DNA from: Antennarius striatus | Lineage: Eukaryota; Chordata; Actinopteri; Lophiiformes; Antennariidae | Direction of reading: 5' to 3' | Length of the DNA stretch: 64,000 bases | Assembly: GCF_040054535.1 (NCBI RefSeq) | Contig: NC_090779.1 | Span: 26,587,001 to 26,651,000 of the forward strand | Shown: positions 23,700 through 36,336 of the stretch, in pieces | Layout: every line of letters begins with the position of its first letter | Numbering within the stretch: position 1 is the first letter of the stretch | The notes under the pieces: model-generated | Told to the model about the DNA's origin: nothing | The model's input: only the letters and a program-made list of their open reading frames with translations | The model's database searches: none | Translations under genes and position numbers: made by a program

Positions 23700-26600
23700 A
23701 CACACAGCTGACGTGATGAAGTTGCACCTGAAGAGGAGAGTGCCCTCTGATGGATGGGCATTGCATGAAGCATCCTTCTCCTGGGATTTGTTAGCACCCT
23801 GTGTCGTTGGTCTTGCGGTGGTGCTACATGTCCATCGTAGTTCTTTCTCTCTGTGATCTTCTTGGGTCACTCGTCACTTCTCTGCTCAGATGAGATCAGA
23901 TCATCTCACTGACCAGCAACATCAGAAAGCCTTCAGAGGGTAATAAAAGCATCCGGGCTTTCACTCGCTGCCGGTTTCACACCCAGGGTGGTGATTACCA
24001 AGACGATGAGTGCAAATGGAGTGAAAGCGGGACGAGCTTCAGACATAAACGGAGGCAGAGGAAACTTGCTGTCCGGATCCAGGAAGTGTTCGCCTCCGAA
24101 CCCGGATGTTACAGGCGATGAAGGTCAAGTCAGTAGCTGCAAAAAAAGACAGGTGTGCTTTTACCTGTCAGGTGGACTCGACATGTTGGAGTCCCAGCAT
24201 CACTTTCATCGTTTACTGAGGAAGAGGATGTGACTGTGTTCCTTAATCATCTCTAAATCATCTTGTGGAAAAGATTTAGAATATTTGAAGCTGGTGATGG
24301 AGCGTCAGTGCGGAGCTGTGTGCTCTGACACCTCACCCTCCTCCTCCTCTTCCTCTCTATAGAGCTGAGCTGTAGGATGATTTTACAGCGAGCGGCATCA
24401 TTTCAGGATTGGGCGTCTCAATGCCACTCTGCCACCGAGCTCACGCTGATGTTTCCATTACATTCGTCGCCATGGAAACCAGCCTCTTCTTCCCCATTTC
24501 CCATTGAATCTCCACAGTAAATCCCTCTATTTCCACATACGTGCATCCCAAACCAGTGTCGAAGAGACGACGGACTTTTTCTTTTCACTGCTGTCTTCAC
24601 CGTGGATTTCCCTGTTGTTGCAAAGCGGAGAGGAAGTGATGGGCTCTGAGAATATTTAATGACTTCTCAGGCAGTTTCATTTCAGAAGTGAAATCTCTGT
24701 CCTCCCTGCAGGCGTGTAGCGCGTATTTTATCTTTATGCATTGTACAATGCGTCCAGAGTTACAAATAGCACACGTCTCACCTCGGGCCGCTGTGACTTC
24801 CCACAGGAGGACTGTTTGTTATTGAAAATGTGGTTCAGACCATCCTGACACTTCCCACTACCCCCTGGTGCTTTCTCGCTGATAGAATTTTATTATTGGC
24901 GAGTCCTGGGTGAGATCACATCCCTTCATCCTGTCGCTTCACAACAAGTGAAATGCAATATCAGGAGAATTGATTTTATGCGGACCACAGAGCAGCACTC
25001 AGAGATGTGTTTACTGTAGTCTCCCCCCCGTCTAAATGCCAAGAATCAGCTCTCAGCAGACGCTCCGCTGCCGATGAATGATTAATGAGACAGAGTGCTT
25101 CCAGAACTCGCCGCACAAACGCATTTCCACTCAGGTGGATCACAAGCGTTGCAAAAAACAGAAAATGCAGGAACGTGTCTGAAAGTCGAGGGTTCCTGGT
25201 TGGGATCTTTGGCCCAACTGGGAATCCAGAAAACTTTAATGGGGCATCACTGGTCCCAGTTCCATTGAGGGTATGAAGCAGCAGAAGCTGTTCTCTCCCA
25301 CCATCTGTTCCAGTTTCTCCTGTGGTATGAAAAGATTTTCTGATGTTTCAGATGAGTTTTTTAATTTACATAAAATTACCTGTTGATATATGAAATAACT
25401 CCTCATTAATTCATCCCGACTGATTTCTGTTTCCGTTTCCTCGGATACGTCTGACGAGACGGGGAAATGTTTGTTTGATGCTGAATCCTGATGCTGAGTT
25501 TCCATCAGAGTTCAATAAACCGCCTGCAGGATCTCATTTTCAATCAACAATCAGATTGTTTGCATCTGTGTTTTTATGGAAGAGCGATCATTTGGTTGTT
25601 CTGTAATAGAATTGTGTTTGGTGTTTGAGGCCAAATCAGAATTTTTAGCACAAAGCGCGAGTCAGGAATACGTTTGGAATGAGGAAGAGTTCACTTCTGG
25701 AGCAGCTCTTGCTTTAATGCAGGATTTTAGTTGTTAGTTTAGTTTTGTGGGTTTTCAGTTCTTCAGTATTTTTTTTGACGTGTGATCGTTCTGACGCTGG
25801 CTTCCCGTCTTTTCAGTCCCGTCCCGCTGGCGTTCACATCGTGCAGCGAACCTTTTACCGTCTGTTAGGACCCACTGAGCAAAAACCAGCAGTCATAAAA
25901 CGTAATGGAGCTGAAACAGCAGAGAAACGAGCAGGTTTCTCTGACGGAAGGAAGACACCTCGTCCCGAACATCTCCCAGAACACGTCTGAAGGCGGTGTC
26001 GCGTGTAGCCGGTGTCCCGGGGCGACTGGACGCCAGAAGAACAGGATCAGAGCAGCACTCTGCTGACACCACCCGTCACCCTCCACTTTGACTCTTCTCC
26101 TCCTCCTGTGGGCGTGTCCCTTTAGGCTCCTCCTCCTGTGGACATGTCCCGTTAGGCATCTCCACAGCATGTCCTCCTTCTCCATGTCAGTCTATCTTCT
26201 TCATCCTCCTCTGTACCACCAGCTGCCCTTCATCCTAGCAGAGACTAATCTGTTGATGACCCTCCGCCGATCCTGAACACCCCGTGACATCGAACCACCT
26301 CGAGGTCATCCAGTAACAACACACTTAAAAGCCAGATGGTTTCAATCCACGTCTTGTATTAATTCTGCTCTTACCAAGAAGCCGCGGGGCTGGAATCCCT
26401 CCTGCATCAGTGGCCTGATTGACGATCAAAGCAGATTTATCAGAAGATCTCTGAAGGGTAGATCTGTGTTGAAATCATTTCCAGATAACTGATTTGGGCT
26501 TGAAACGTCTAAACACTTTAACTTCTTTCTTTTGCTGTAAATTCCAATGCTGATTTTTGATTGTCACTAAATTTGTTTTAAACGATCTATAACGATGTGT

Positions 26601-26920
26601 AAAATGTTTTTTGGCTCATGGCGCTGCAGCAGATGCCGTCAGCCTTCCAGTGTCTTCCCGTCACCAGCGTGAACTCACTCCAGACGAACTATGAATATTT
26701 AATATCCATGATTTGATCATCGTTGTGGAACATGTATTAGTTACGAGAGGCTTCGTCTGATTTGCAACACATGGAAAAGAAAGCCAATGTCATGTCCATA
26801 GGAGACGGAGCGTCGTTCACGTCCCAGCGGATCGGCCCCAAAGCGAGGCTCCAGGCGTCTTTATGTCTTCTTGCAATGTGATCGCTGTAAATGTAGCTAA
26901 AAAGCACATGTTGGAGGGGA
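23700..26920. other. no recognised feature
   Basis: About 3.2 kb without recognisable coding or repeat content. Frames such as 23988-24233, 25745-25990 and 25865-26185 have no domain I know. A run of similar TCCTCCTCCTGTGG pieces occurs near 26097-26142. Confidence 0.45.
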
Positions 26921-26926
26921 ACGTCT

Positions 26927-26991
26927 GGAGCGGGGGCATCAGACGTGCGTCCCAAGGGCCGCACGGGACGCACGTCTGATGCCCCCGCTCC
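26927..26991. repeat. perfect 27-bp inverted repeat (hairpin)
   Basis: Arms 26927-26953 and 26965-26991 are exact reverse complements over 27 bp, around an 11-nt spacer (AAGGGCCGCAC). The arms are GC-rich and contain GACGTGCGTCCC. As RNA or single-stranded DNA this would be a very stable hairpin. It is not followed by a T-run and has no obvious partner element. Confidence 0.95.
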
Positions 26992-27645
26992 TCTGAAGGG
27001 ATCCATCCATAACGTCGGCCGGCGGCGGAAACATTTAAAGATGCACCTTTTCCCTGCAGGGATGTTTTGTGGCTGCCTGCCGCCACTCTGGATCGAGTTT
27101 TAGAAAAAGATTTTGTCCATGTTTGTCACAGACGTAAGAATATTAAAAACACAGGCAGTCGCTGCAGCGGCCTACCGGCGTGTCGTGTTGTTGCTTACAG
27201 GAAGCCGACCCACGCGACTGAGTGCTAGCGTCACGTGGGCGTCTCCTCTGGTTTGGATTGTTGTCTTTTCATTGGTAGCAAGTGTTTGAACTGAAACTTG
27301 CATCACCGCCTCCCTGCTGAGATTCCCCGTCTCCCCCAGCTACAAACGAAATCTCTGCTGTCGCTGAAGAAGACTCCAATTAACGCTTTTCTTTCTTCGC
27401 TCTGTGGCTGCTGGCTTTTATTAACAATGCTAATGAGACAGAACGTCGTTCTGTGGTCACCATGAGATCTGATTCACAACTTTAAGCTCTCTAATTACTG
27501 ATCATTTTGTCATTTTTGGTTTCACACATCACACAATAACCACACAATACATGTCCCTCAATGCTACTGTTTTGTCATTAGAATGTATCTGGAAAGTTGT
27601 CCCTGATTCTGATTACAACTTTTTTTTCCCCCAATGTCATTCAGT
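26992..27645. other. no recognised feature
   Basis: Non-coding sequence. A Tc1/mariner-like or LINE-tail phrase (GAATGTATCTGGAAAGTTGT, about 27580) is too short to classify. Confidence 0.4.
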
Positions 27646-27651
27646 AAAGTG

Positions 27652-28437
27652 CAGTAGAACCTCGAGATACAAGCCAGCGCTCTGTCCATATTTTTGTTTG
27701 ACACAAGAGCAAAAATCAGAGATACAAGTTGTATTTCAGGAACCACTGCTAGTTGGTGGATGGATACGACATCAGCGAGACCGGATCTCATTCTTTACCA
27801 CGTGTTAGTGGAGCGAGACCGGATCTCGTTCTTTACAACGTGTTGGTGGATGGATACATCAGTGAGACCGGATCTCGTTCTTTACCACGTGTTGGTGGAT
27901 GGATACATCAGTGAGACCGGATCTCTTTCTTTACCACGTGTTGGTGGATGGATACATCAGTGAGACCGGATCTCGTTCTTTACCACGTGTTGGTGGATGG
28001 ATACATCAGTGAGACCGGATCTCGTTCTTTACCACGTGTTGGCAGATGGATACATCAGTGAGACCGGATCTCGTTCTTTACCACGTGTTGGTGGATGGAT
28101 ACATCAGTGAGACCGGATCTCGTTCTTTACCGCGTGTTGGTGGATGGATACATCAGTGAGACCGCATCTCGTTCTTTACCGCGTGTTGGTGGATGGATAC
28201 ATCAGTGAGACCGGATCTCGTTCTTTACCACGTGTTGGTGGATGGATACATCAGTGAGACCGGATCTCGTTCTTGTTGGTGGAGTAAAGACGTTGCTCGT
28301 ATGTGTGTGTTTTTTCATTCTTTATCATTGTTTATGTAACTTATTTATCATTAATTATACACAGGTAAAGTCTGCATTTCTATTGGTTGATAAAAATATG
28401 TTGTTGTTGTTTTTTTTTACAAGACTGGAACAGATTA
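27652..28437 (-). mobile_element. Tigger-like MITE with internal minisatellite (copy D, inverted)
   Basis: The clearest terminus of the family is at 27652 (CAGTAGAACCTCGAGATACA). It is followed by AGAGATACAAGTTGTATTTC and GGAACCACTGCTAG, then the reversed 49-bp array (27764-28275). The same flank as copies A and C follows in reverse: CATTGTTTATGTAACTTATT, TACACAGGTAAAGTCTGC, then TTTACAAGACTGGAACAGAT. CAGTRGWACCTCGAGATAC-type ends are typical of Tigger/pogo-group DNA transposons. There is no transposase frame. Its right end abuts the (CATC)n tail of a Rex3-like LINE. Confidence 0.65.
27764..28275 (-). repeat. 49-bp minisatellite, array 3 (inverted)
   Basis: About 10 units, reverse complement of arrays 1 and 2 (GTTGGTGGATGGATACATCA, then GTGAGACCGGATCTCG). 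Nearly all units are the 49-bp form. Confidence 0.9.
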
Positions 28438-28439
28438 AC

Positions 28440-28690
28440 ATCCATCCATCCATCCATCCATCCATCCATCCATCCATCCATCCATCCATCCATCCATCCA
28501 TCCATCCATCTTCCTCCTCTTATCCGGGGTCGGGTCGCGGGGGCAGCAGCTTAAGCAGGCCAGCCCAGACTTCCCTCTCCCTAGCCACTTCGTCCAGCTC
28601 CTCCGGGAGAATCCCAAGGCGTTTCCAGGCCAGCCGGGAGACATAGTCTCTCCAGCGTGTCCTGGGTCGTCCCCGGGGCCTCCTCCCGGT
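28440..28690 (-). mobile_element. Rex3-like (RTE clade) LINE 3' end
   Basis: Read on the minus strand, conserved LINE 3' sequence (28690-28511) ends in a tail of about 18 GATG units (28510-28440). A GATG-repeat tail is characteristic of the fish LINE Rex3. Key phrases on the + strand are TTATCCGGGGTCGGGTCGCG, GGGGGCAGCAGCTTAAGCAG and CATAGTCTCTCCAGCGTGTC. It is strongly 5'-truncated and has no coding remnant long enough to use. Confidence 0.65.
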
Positions 28691-28955
28691 AGGTTAACAT
28701 GGTTTAGTAAATTTTAAATGTTAAATCTTTGTTTGACCTACAAACGACTTCTCCAGGTTTGAGCTGATTTGGGGCGTCGGTACCACTGGCTGTGTCATGT
28801 GACCCGGGCCCAGCAGCCCGGTCTCTTCTCATTGGGGCGTTCTCCTCTTGTCCAGCAGGAAGACGGTAACTGCTGGAGTCTGGGAAACTAGCTGCCCCCC
28901 ACCCCCAAACATGTGGGCAGAGAGGCTGTCGGTAAATCGCCTGACTAGAAAGAAG
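28691..28955. other. no recognised feature
   Basis: Short non-coding interval between the LINE end and the polypurine tract. Confidence 0.4.
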
Positions 28956-28959
28956 ACAG

Positions 28960-29366
28960 GAGAAGGAAGGGAGGAGGAGAAGGGAGGAGGAGAAGAAGGG
29001 AGGAGGAGAAGAAGGAAGGAGGAGAAGAAGGGAGGAGAAGAAGGGAGGAGAAGAAGGGAGGAGAAGAAGGGAGGAGGAGAAGGGAGGAGAAGAAGGGAGG
29101 AGGAGAAGAAGGGAGGAGGAGAAGAAGGGAGGAGGAGAAGGGAGGAGAAGAAGGGAGGAGGAGAAGAAGGGAGGAGGAGAATGGAGGAGGAGAAGGGAGG
29201 AGGAGAAGAAGGGAAGAGGAGAAGAAGGGAGGAGAAGAAGGGAGGAGAAGAAGGGAGGAGGAGAAGAAGGGAAGAGGAGAAGAAGGGAGGAGGAGAATGG
29301 AGGAGGACAAGAAGGGAGGAGGAGAAGAAGGGAGGAGGAGAAGAAGGGAGGAGGAGAAGGGAGGAT
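28960..29366 (+). repeat. polypurine minisatellite (GGAGGAGAAGAAG)n
   Basis: About 400 bp almost entirely A and G on the + strand, in 12- and 15-bp variants of GGAGGAGAAGAAGG. Both strands read open in several frames (Pro/Ser/Leu/Phe-rich on the minus strand); these are repeat artefacts. Such tracts can form triplex (H-) DNA. Confidence 0.9.
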
Positions 29367-29369
29367 GGC

Positions 29370-30915
29370 CGGCTGCAGCAGGTACCGTTACGGCTCAGGG
29401 GTTGAGTTTTGGTTCTGCGGTCCAGTCGGGGGGGGCTCATGGTAAAGGAGGCGACTCGTCCACAGAGATGAACAGATAAACGTCTGGTGCTTCATCGGGG
29501 TCAATGTGGGGCTTCTGTTAGTGGTTAGCAGCTCCATTAGCCCCGCCTTTCACCCCAGACAAACCGAACAAGGTGCAGCTGGCGCCCCTCACACCTGTCC
29601 CACTGACGCATCAGCTGGAGGGTTTGAGGCTGCGTCGGGGCGTTTGATTCGTGCATCGGCGTTTCTTATCCTGTGCTGTCGCCTCTCAGAACATAAACTC
29701 ATGATGTCCTGATGGTGTTACCATCACCTGAAGCCTCACCTGAAGCCTCACCTGAAGCCTCACCTGAAGCCTCACCGGAAGCAGACACGATTCTCCTCTC
29801 TCCTTTCAGCCGACCTTCATGTAGGTCCTGTCAGGAGAGCATGCAGCTTCGTCTCTAATGAGGATGGTCTCTCCTCAGCTGACGGCGCTCTGACCCACGT
29901 TAGTGGTCTGCCTGCAGTGGGGGGGGGGGCTGGATATATATAATAGCCCGATTTAGAGTCTGAGACACATACTGTGTCAGAAGTTAAAGTCCTGAGCTCC
30001 AGGAGGCTGTGACCTTCAGAAACCTTTGATCCGTCTGAAGAACCTCTGGAGTTCTGTTGGCGCTGAGGTGAACTCTGAACTTGCCACGTTTTAATGGCTG
30101 AACACCTGTCGAGACTCCGCCTCCTTCCAAACGATTGGTCAGCTGGGGGTGTTTATTCACACCACCTGACGGCGTATTTATTCACACCGCCTGATGGCGT
30201 GGAGCGTGATGAAGCGTTATCATCCGTGTGCGTCAACAAGACGTCACGCGTATGTGTGGAGCCCCTCCCAACGCGACGCCATCGATCCGTCTGTTCCTGT
30301 AGAGACGTCGGGGGGGGTGTCTCATCCAGTTAGCTTTGTTTCCACTGGGGGGCCTTTGTCCGGAGCTGGACTCGCTGCTGCTGAGGCTCACTGCGATGAG
30401 GTGCCTTGCTGAAGGGCACCTTGATGGAAGCGGTGGCGTTTGAAGCTCACAGGTGTCTGGGAGCCTCCAGCCAAACGTCCAGCAGCCTGTCGACCGTCTG
30501 TTTTCCAAATCGTCCTCTATTGATCAGGACGTTTTCAAACCGCTCTGACAGGAAGTGCCTTTTTAGCGCGACAATTTTCCTCGGTAAAGTTTTAATGGCA
30601 GGTGTCGTGTCAACATCTGGTTCAACAGGTGAAGGTGGGCGACTCCCCATGTGGACGGTCTGCAGCGCTGTAAGACCTTCTTTATTCCTCCAATCATCAG
30701 GCTGACCTGTGACGCCTGTCGTAAAGTCACCGATGTAAATAAAATAAAACGTTTAGCTGAGGTCTTCTGATGTGGAGGCCCCGCCCCCAGAGCGCACCTG
30801 TGCTGACGTCAGCCGTTCACTGGATTCCCTCTGATAATCTCAGCCCCTCTAATCTGAGATGACCTCAGGAGTGAAATCAGCTCCGTGGGTCCAGCTGTTA
30901 AAAACACCAACGAGC
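29370..30915. other. no recognised gene; minor repeats
   Basis: Contains five copies of a 12-bp unit CACCTGAAGCCT at about 29727-29780, and a short SINE-related scrap near 30396-30422 (GAGGTGCCTTGCTGAAGGGC). Open frames at 30094-30333, 30194-30412 and 30406-30705 are not recognised. Confidence 0.45.
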
Positions 30916-30920
30916 TGACC

Positions 30921-31158
<238 letters not shown>

Positions 31159-31159
31159 G

Positions 31160-33052
31160 ACCATGGACGGCAGACGACGTCTTGAACCCCCTTTTGGTGA
31201 CGCCGTGTGAGGTGGAGATGGAGGTGGAGGTTTTCTGAAGACAGGAAAAAGTACATAAGACTAAGATAATTATTTGTCCATTCCAATCATACGTAGGTTG
31301 AGAGGAGACCAACAATGTCATTGATGATGCAGACAAACAACGTCAGCAGATACTTATGTAACGAGATCTTTGGTAACGACGTCCTGGGAGTCCAGCTAGC
31401 CCTCAACTCAACTGTGTGTACGTGGTGGCGGTCACTGGACTCACTGGCAACTGACCACATGTCAAACCAAGCCCATGTCCAACTGACATCAATACATCAT
31501 CTTCACAAAACACATCATGCAAGTCTGGTGATAAGTTTACTGCCAGAACTCATCTGAGTCCAGGAGAAGCAAAGCCTCTGCCTGACATCCCGGTCAGATA
31601 GTCTCTACGACTCTGTCAACTTCTCTAACACATCTGCTGTGTGTATTTTATTATTTTATCTTATTTGAAACATCCCACCACACCACGAACAATGTCGTTA
31701 ACTTATTTGTGGCTGTCGTCCAGTGTGACGCGTCCGTTGTTGAGTGTGTCATGCTTGTTTTGTCCTGGTGGCGTCCACACGTCACATGTATGTTGTATGA
31801 CTAGAATACTTCCATCTGCTTTACTGGGGCCTAAATGAATGGACAGACATTGCTGACTTTACAGATATCCTGAGTTTGCATGTCCTCCAATCTGTTTCGA
31901 TTGTTTTTAGCGTCTTTCAGCTTTGTTTTGGTTTGCTCCCACATGGCAGACAGCAGCAGAGGAGATTTAGCTTTAGCGTTTAGTCGCTGGTGAGGCAGAT
32001 GTTTCCCCCAACGCCTAAACCGACATGAACCGAGTGTGTCCAGATAATCCCTCGTCCAGCATCTCTCATAGAAATGTTAATCTGCTTGTTTGTTTCTGCT
32101 TCAGTAAACTCTGTTTGCAGCACATTCATGAAGTCAGCGTCGTCTCCTGTGATCGGTTTCACAACCATGCAAATTTATCATGATTTATTCATCAATCCAT
32201 TGTGTGTCTCTGAAAACCCATTTATAATGACATCATTTAAAAAAATGAAACACCTCAGAGTGGAAAAAGTTTTCAGAAAACTGACTTTTATCTTGCATCT
32301 GTAGATAATGATTTATTATAATTATTGTTGTCATGTATTGAGTCATTATTTCTAAAATAATGACTGTTTTTATTTCTACTATTTGTGGGAAAGATTCCTT
32401 TCATAATTCATTAAGACATTATTTTTATTGGAGGTTTTCTGAAGATGGGACAACATATTTATTCACCAAATCAAATCCGACACAGGACGAGAAGTCGTCC
32501 ACAGAATCATCGATCTGTGAACGACTGTAAAACAGAGAACTCAGGAACGAGTTAAAGTCACCCCACAGGAGGAAGATGCTTTCATGAAGTCATTTTTATG
32601 CAAGATTTCATGTGATGAATAAATGTTTTCTCGCTGCCACATTACCTTCATCATTTACTGGTTACAGAAACGTTCTTCATCTTCATCACGTCGTCAGAAA
32701 TGAGCTTCAACCCTAAACTGAGTAACTGAGTGGGTTTTTTTCTCCAGGATGACATTTAGGTTGTTGCTTGATTTCTATTAATTGTGTCGTCATTGAATTC
32801 ACTTCAGTCAGTACGTCACGTCTTCTGCTCTCATTAGTACGCCGATCCTGATTCATGATTTGTGGTTGAGGTGTGTGATCAGCTCTTTGTTATTCCTTCC
32901 ACAGAAGCGTTCTCCTAATCCTTAATATTGATGCTGCTACTCACAAGTCCACAAGATTTAAATTTGAAAAGATGTAGCCGTCCATGTGTGCACTCTCTCA
33001 TCTTCATCCCTCGAGATGACCGAAGATCTGTCTTATCTCTGGCTTCCTGCAG
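31160..33052. other. upstream region of mgat4c; no exon recognised
   Basis: Between the (GT)n tract and the first coding exon of mgat4c. AT-rich towards 32300. The phrase GGAGGTTTTCTGAAGA occurs at about 31225 and again at about 32430. Likely intron, because mgat4c genes usually have upstream non-coding exons, but I cannot identify one here. Confidence 0.4.
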
Positions 33053-33098
33053 CGAGAGCCGGGATCTGGAGGCGAATGTGGAAGTCGGCGGAGACAAG

Positions 33099-34722
33099 AT
33101 GAGGTTTTTCAGGAAGCGATCTATGTTCCCCTTCCTCGGCTTCCTCATCACCTTTCTGCTGTTTTTCAACCTTTATCTGGATGATGGATATGTGCTGGTA
33201 AGACTTCTCACCTTTGAAAAGGTCAACAGCGTCCATCTTGGAGCACCTCCGTCCAGCTGCTACCCCTGGAGTTCTACTTTTGCTCAGTGTGTTCTGGTTT
33301 TTGTCTTTCAAGGAGGCTAAGAAAAGGCAGCTGGGAGAGTCGCTGATCCATCCTGTAAACTCCGAACGATATGTCCACACGTTCAGAGACCTGTCCAATT
33401 TCTCTGGGACCATCAATGTGACATATCGTTACCTTGCAGGAATTCCTCTGCCTCGTAAAAGTAAGTGTTCTTTCCTGCCAGAAACTACTTTGACATTTAA
33501 CAAGAAATGTTTTTTCAATTTCATCCTTAAATGAATAAAATGATTTGTGTTCACAGAATATCTCACCATCGGGCTGTCGTCAGTGAAGAGGAAACGAGGG
33601 AACTACCTCCTGGAGACCATCAAGTCCATCTTCGATCAGTCCAGCTACGAGGAACTCAAAGAGATCATGGTTGTGGTCCACCTGGCAGACTTTGACCTGG
33701 CCTGGTGTGAAAACCTGGTCCAGGAAATCACCAGGAAGTTTGCTCACCACATCATCGCCGGGCGCCTCCTGGTGATCCAGGCCCCAGAGGAGTTCTACCC
33801 ATCTCTGGACGGCTTGAAAAGGAACTACAACGACCCGGAGGACCGGGTCCGCTTCCGCTCCAAGCAGAACGTGGACTACGCGTTCCTGCTCAACTTCTGC
33901 ACCAATCTGTCCCACTTCTACATGATGCTGGAGGACGACGTGCGCTGCTCCAGGAACTTCCTGACGGCGCTGAAGAAGGTGATCACCTCCAGAGAAGGTT
34001 CCTACTGGGTGATGCTGGAGTTCTCCAAGCTGGGCTACATCGGGAAACTGTACCACGCCAAAGACCTGCCCCGTCTGGCCCACTTCCTCCTCATGTTCTA
34101 CCAGGAAATGCCCTGCGACTGGCTCCTCATCCACTTCCGGGGTCTGCTGGCCCAGAAGGACGTGATCCGCTTCAAGCCCTCGCTGTTCCAGCACATGGGC
34201 TACTACTCCTCCTACAAGGGAGCAGAGAACAAGCTGAAGGACGACGACTTCGAGGAAGACTCCATAGACATTCCCGACAACCCTCCTGCCAGCCTTCACA
34301 CCAACATCAACGTCTTTGAGAACTACGACGCCACCAAGGCTTACAGCACGGTGGACGAGTACTTCTGGGGAAAGCCCCCGTCAACAGGAGACTTCTTCGT
34401 CATCGTCTTCGGTAAGTCTGCTAAAATCAGCAGGATTAAAATCATCACAGGAACAGAAGACAGACAGAGCGACATTCTTCACCACGGAGCTCTGGAGGTG
34501 GGCCAGAAGTCTGTGGACACAAAGCAGGGAAGGCAGTGTTTGTCCTACATCACGCTGGGAGAGTTTAAAGGTGGAAGGATCGAGGTCACCAACGTGGATC
34601 ATGCCATCGGCTTTGACATTGAATGCGTAAGAATCGTCGTCACTGCTAGTCAGAAAGAGTGGCTCATCATCAGAACTATCAGTTTATGGACCACACAGCC
34701 CGTCAGCCCATTTACAAAGTAG
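33099..34722 (+). CDS. mgat4c: alpha-1,3-mannosyl-glycoprotein 4-beta-N-acetylglucosaminyltransferase C (GnT-IV family)
   Basis: Three coding exons: 33099-33197, 33313-33460, 33557-34722, giving 470 residues (the human protein is about 478). The exon ends have clean GT and AG sites: CTG|GTAAGA, TTTCAAG|GAG, AAAA|GTAAGT and TTCACAG|AAT. The likely acceptor before the start is TTCCTGCAG at 33044-33052. The product is a type II Golgi membrane protein: basic start MRFFRKRS, then one membrane segment [18 protein letters not shown] (residues 10-27). The lumenal catalytic domain follows ([20 protein letters not shown]; acidic metal-site motif [28 protein letters not shown]). GnT-IV enzymes add a beta-1,4 GlcNAc branch to the alpha-1,3 mannose arm of N-glycans. 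The C paralogue has weak or unclear activity, so the reaction is inferred from the family. The start Met aligns with the conserved MRxxRKRS. Introns are very short (115 and 96 bp). Confidence 0.95.
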
Positions 34723-36205
34723 TGGAAAGACTTTTAATGATTGAATAATTGTTTTACTTCTGGGAAATGTATTTCTGGGATTCCAATCCATATTTTCTTG
34801 GGTTGGTCTAAGGCTTTATTTTCAATGTGATGTATTAAAATGACCAATCTGTACAATTCCAAACCTTTATACTTATATTCACTTTAAAGTCTGTACATAA
34901 ATTGTTAATACTTCTCTGCAAAGTTGTTCTTACTTTCGTCGCTGCTTCTAATACAAAACCTGTCGTAGAAACTGAGCCCCCCTTCCTTCTTCAGCTAAAA
35001 AAAAAAAGGTTAAATTCCCACACAAAATAAATCACAAAATATTATGAATGTCCCAAAATACAAAAACTTCCAGAACTTTCACTCTACCCTTGTACTTTAA
35101 TCAGTGTGTTGATTTATAGTCACATTTATCCATCACTTCCTCCCTTCTCATTCTGTCTTCGTTGCCTGTCGTGTTCTTTGCTGCCATCTGCTGGTCGTGT
35201 ATTAATTACCTGGTGAATCGCTGCTTCTTCAGGTGGAGTGAAACGTCCTGGTCCCGGTGTAAAGGTGCAACGACCCTTTAACCTCCTGCAAGAAGAACCG
35301 AGAATAGATATAAAGCTGTTAGAACCCTGGGAGGACTCTCCACTCAAGAGTTACCAGCAGGACATTAAGAATGGTGCAGGTGTTACTGCTTCACCTGCCA
35401 GGTCACCATTAAAACATCTACGTCTGCTTAGAGACATGAGGCAGAGGAGCAGCAGCAGGTGGACTTCAGTGTTTAATTAGGGAGACTTCTTGCATTAATG
35501 CAGATGTTGATGCGCTTTAACTTAAATAAACTGATTATAAGACGGTGCTTTCTTTCAGGTCGTGGAGACACGTTGGACGCTGACAGATCCCGTGTGACCC
35601 AACGAGATGCAGAAAGTACGCAGTGACGTCATGCTAATAAAAATCACAGACAGGTGTTATAATGTGAGCATAGACTCTTCAGTGGGACTGGTGTCTCTGC
35701 CCCCCCCACCTGTCCTGGTCGCCAGTGAAGCAGATGGTTCATCTGCAGACAGAGCCAAACCCAGAGAGAATATGGTGGTGAAAAACAAAAAAATTCCACC
35801 ATCAGACAAATCATCTAGATGTCAGTGTGTTTCTCCATCACATCAGGCTCCAGCTGATGGTCTGCTGGAACATTTCAGTCCACACAGTGGCTTTGAGATG
35901 CCGTTCTCTTGATCTCCTGCTTCTAGATTAGCCTCCTCTTATGTGCCCCTAGGTGACGGTCTTGCCTTCTGGTGCCATCCAATTTCCTTCATCCTATTTC
36001 TCTGCACATTCTATTCTCTGCCTCCTCCTCTCTATTTCATTTAGCAAGTGCTGCCTCCTCTTCCTCCTCAGTCTGCCATCATCTTCCCACCTACAGACGT
36101 GAAAACAGATCGTGGACAACCCCTGTCGGGTCAGACAGAGTGAAGAGGGACGAACATCTGCCGGCATTAATGTACAAGAACGCTTTAATCTGAGAGACGC
36201 CCGTA
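34723..36205. other. mgat4c 3' flank; no further gene recognised
   Basis: Possible poly(A) signals after the stop are ATTAAA at 34834-34839 and AATAAA at 35026-35031. The rest, to the microsatellite, has no recognisable coding or repeat element. Confidence 0.5.
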
Positions 36206-36207
36206 AT

Positions 36208-36305
36208 GAGTGTGTGTGTGTGTGTTTGTGTGTGTGTACGTGTGTGTGTGTGTGTGTGTGTGTACGTGTGTGTGTGTACGTGTGTGTGTGTTTGTGTGTG
36301 TGTAC

Positions 36306-36336
<31 letters not shown>

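Noticed and set aside
26927-26991. Intrinsic transcription terminator
   Set aside because: The hairpin lacks a T-run and the genome is eukaryotic, so a rho-independent terminator reading is not apt.
28829-29440. Long minus- and plus-strand frames (203 and 185 residues) rich in Ser/Pro/Leu or Glu/Arg/Lys
   Set aside because: They are translations of the polypurine minisatellite; no non-repeat domain, no splice context.
33580-34299. 239-residue minus-strand frame
   Set aside because: Antisense shadow of the large mgat4c exon, which has strong family similarity on the + strand.
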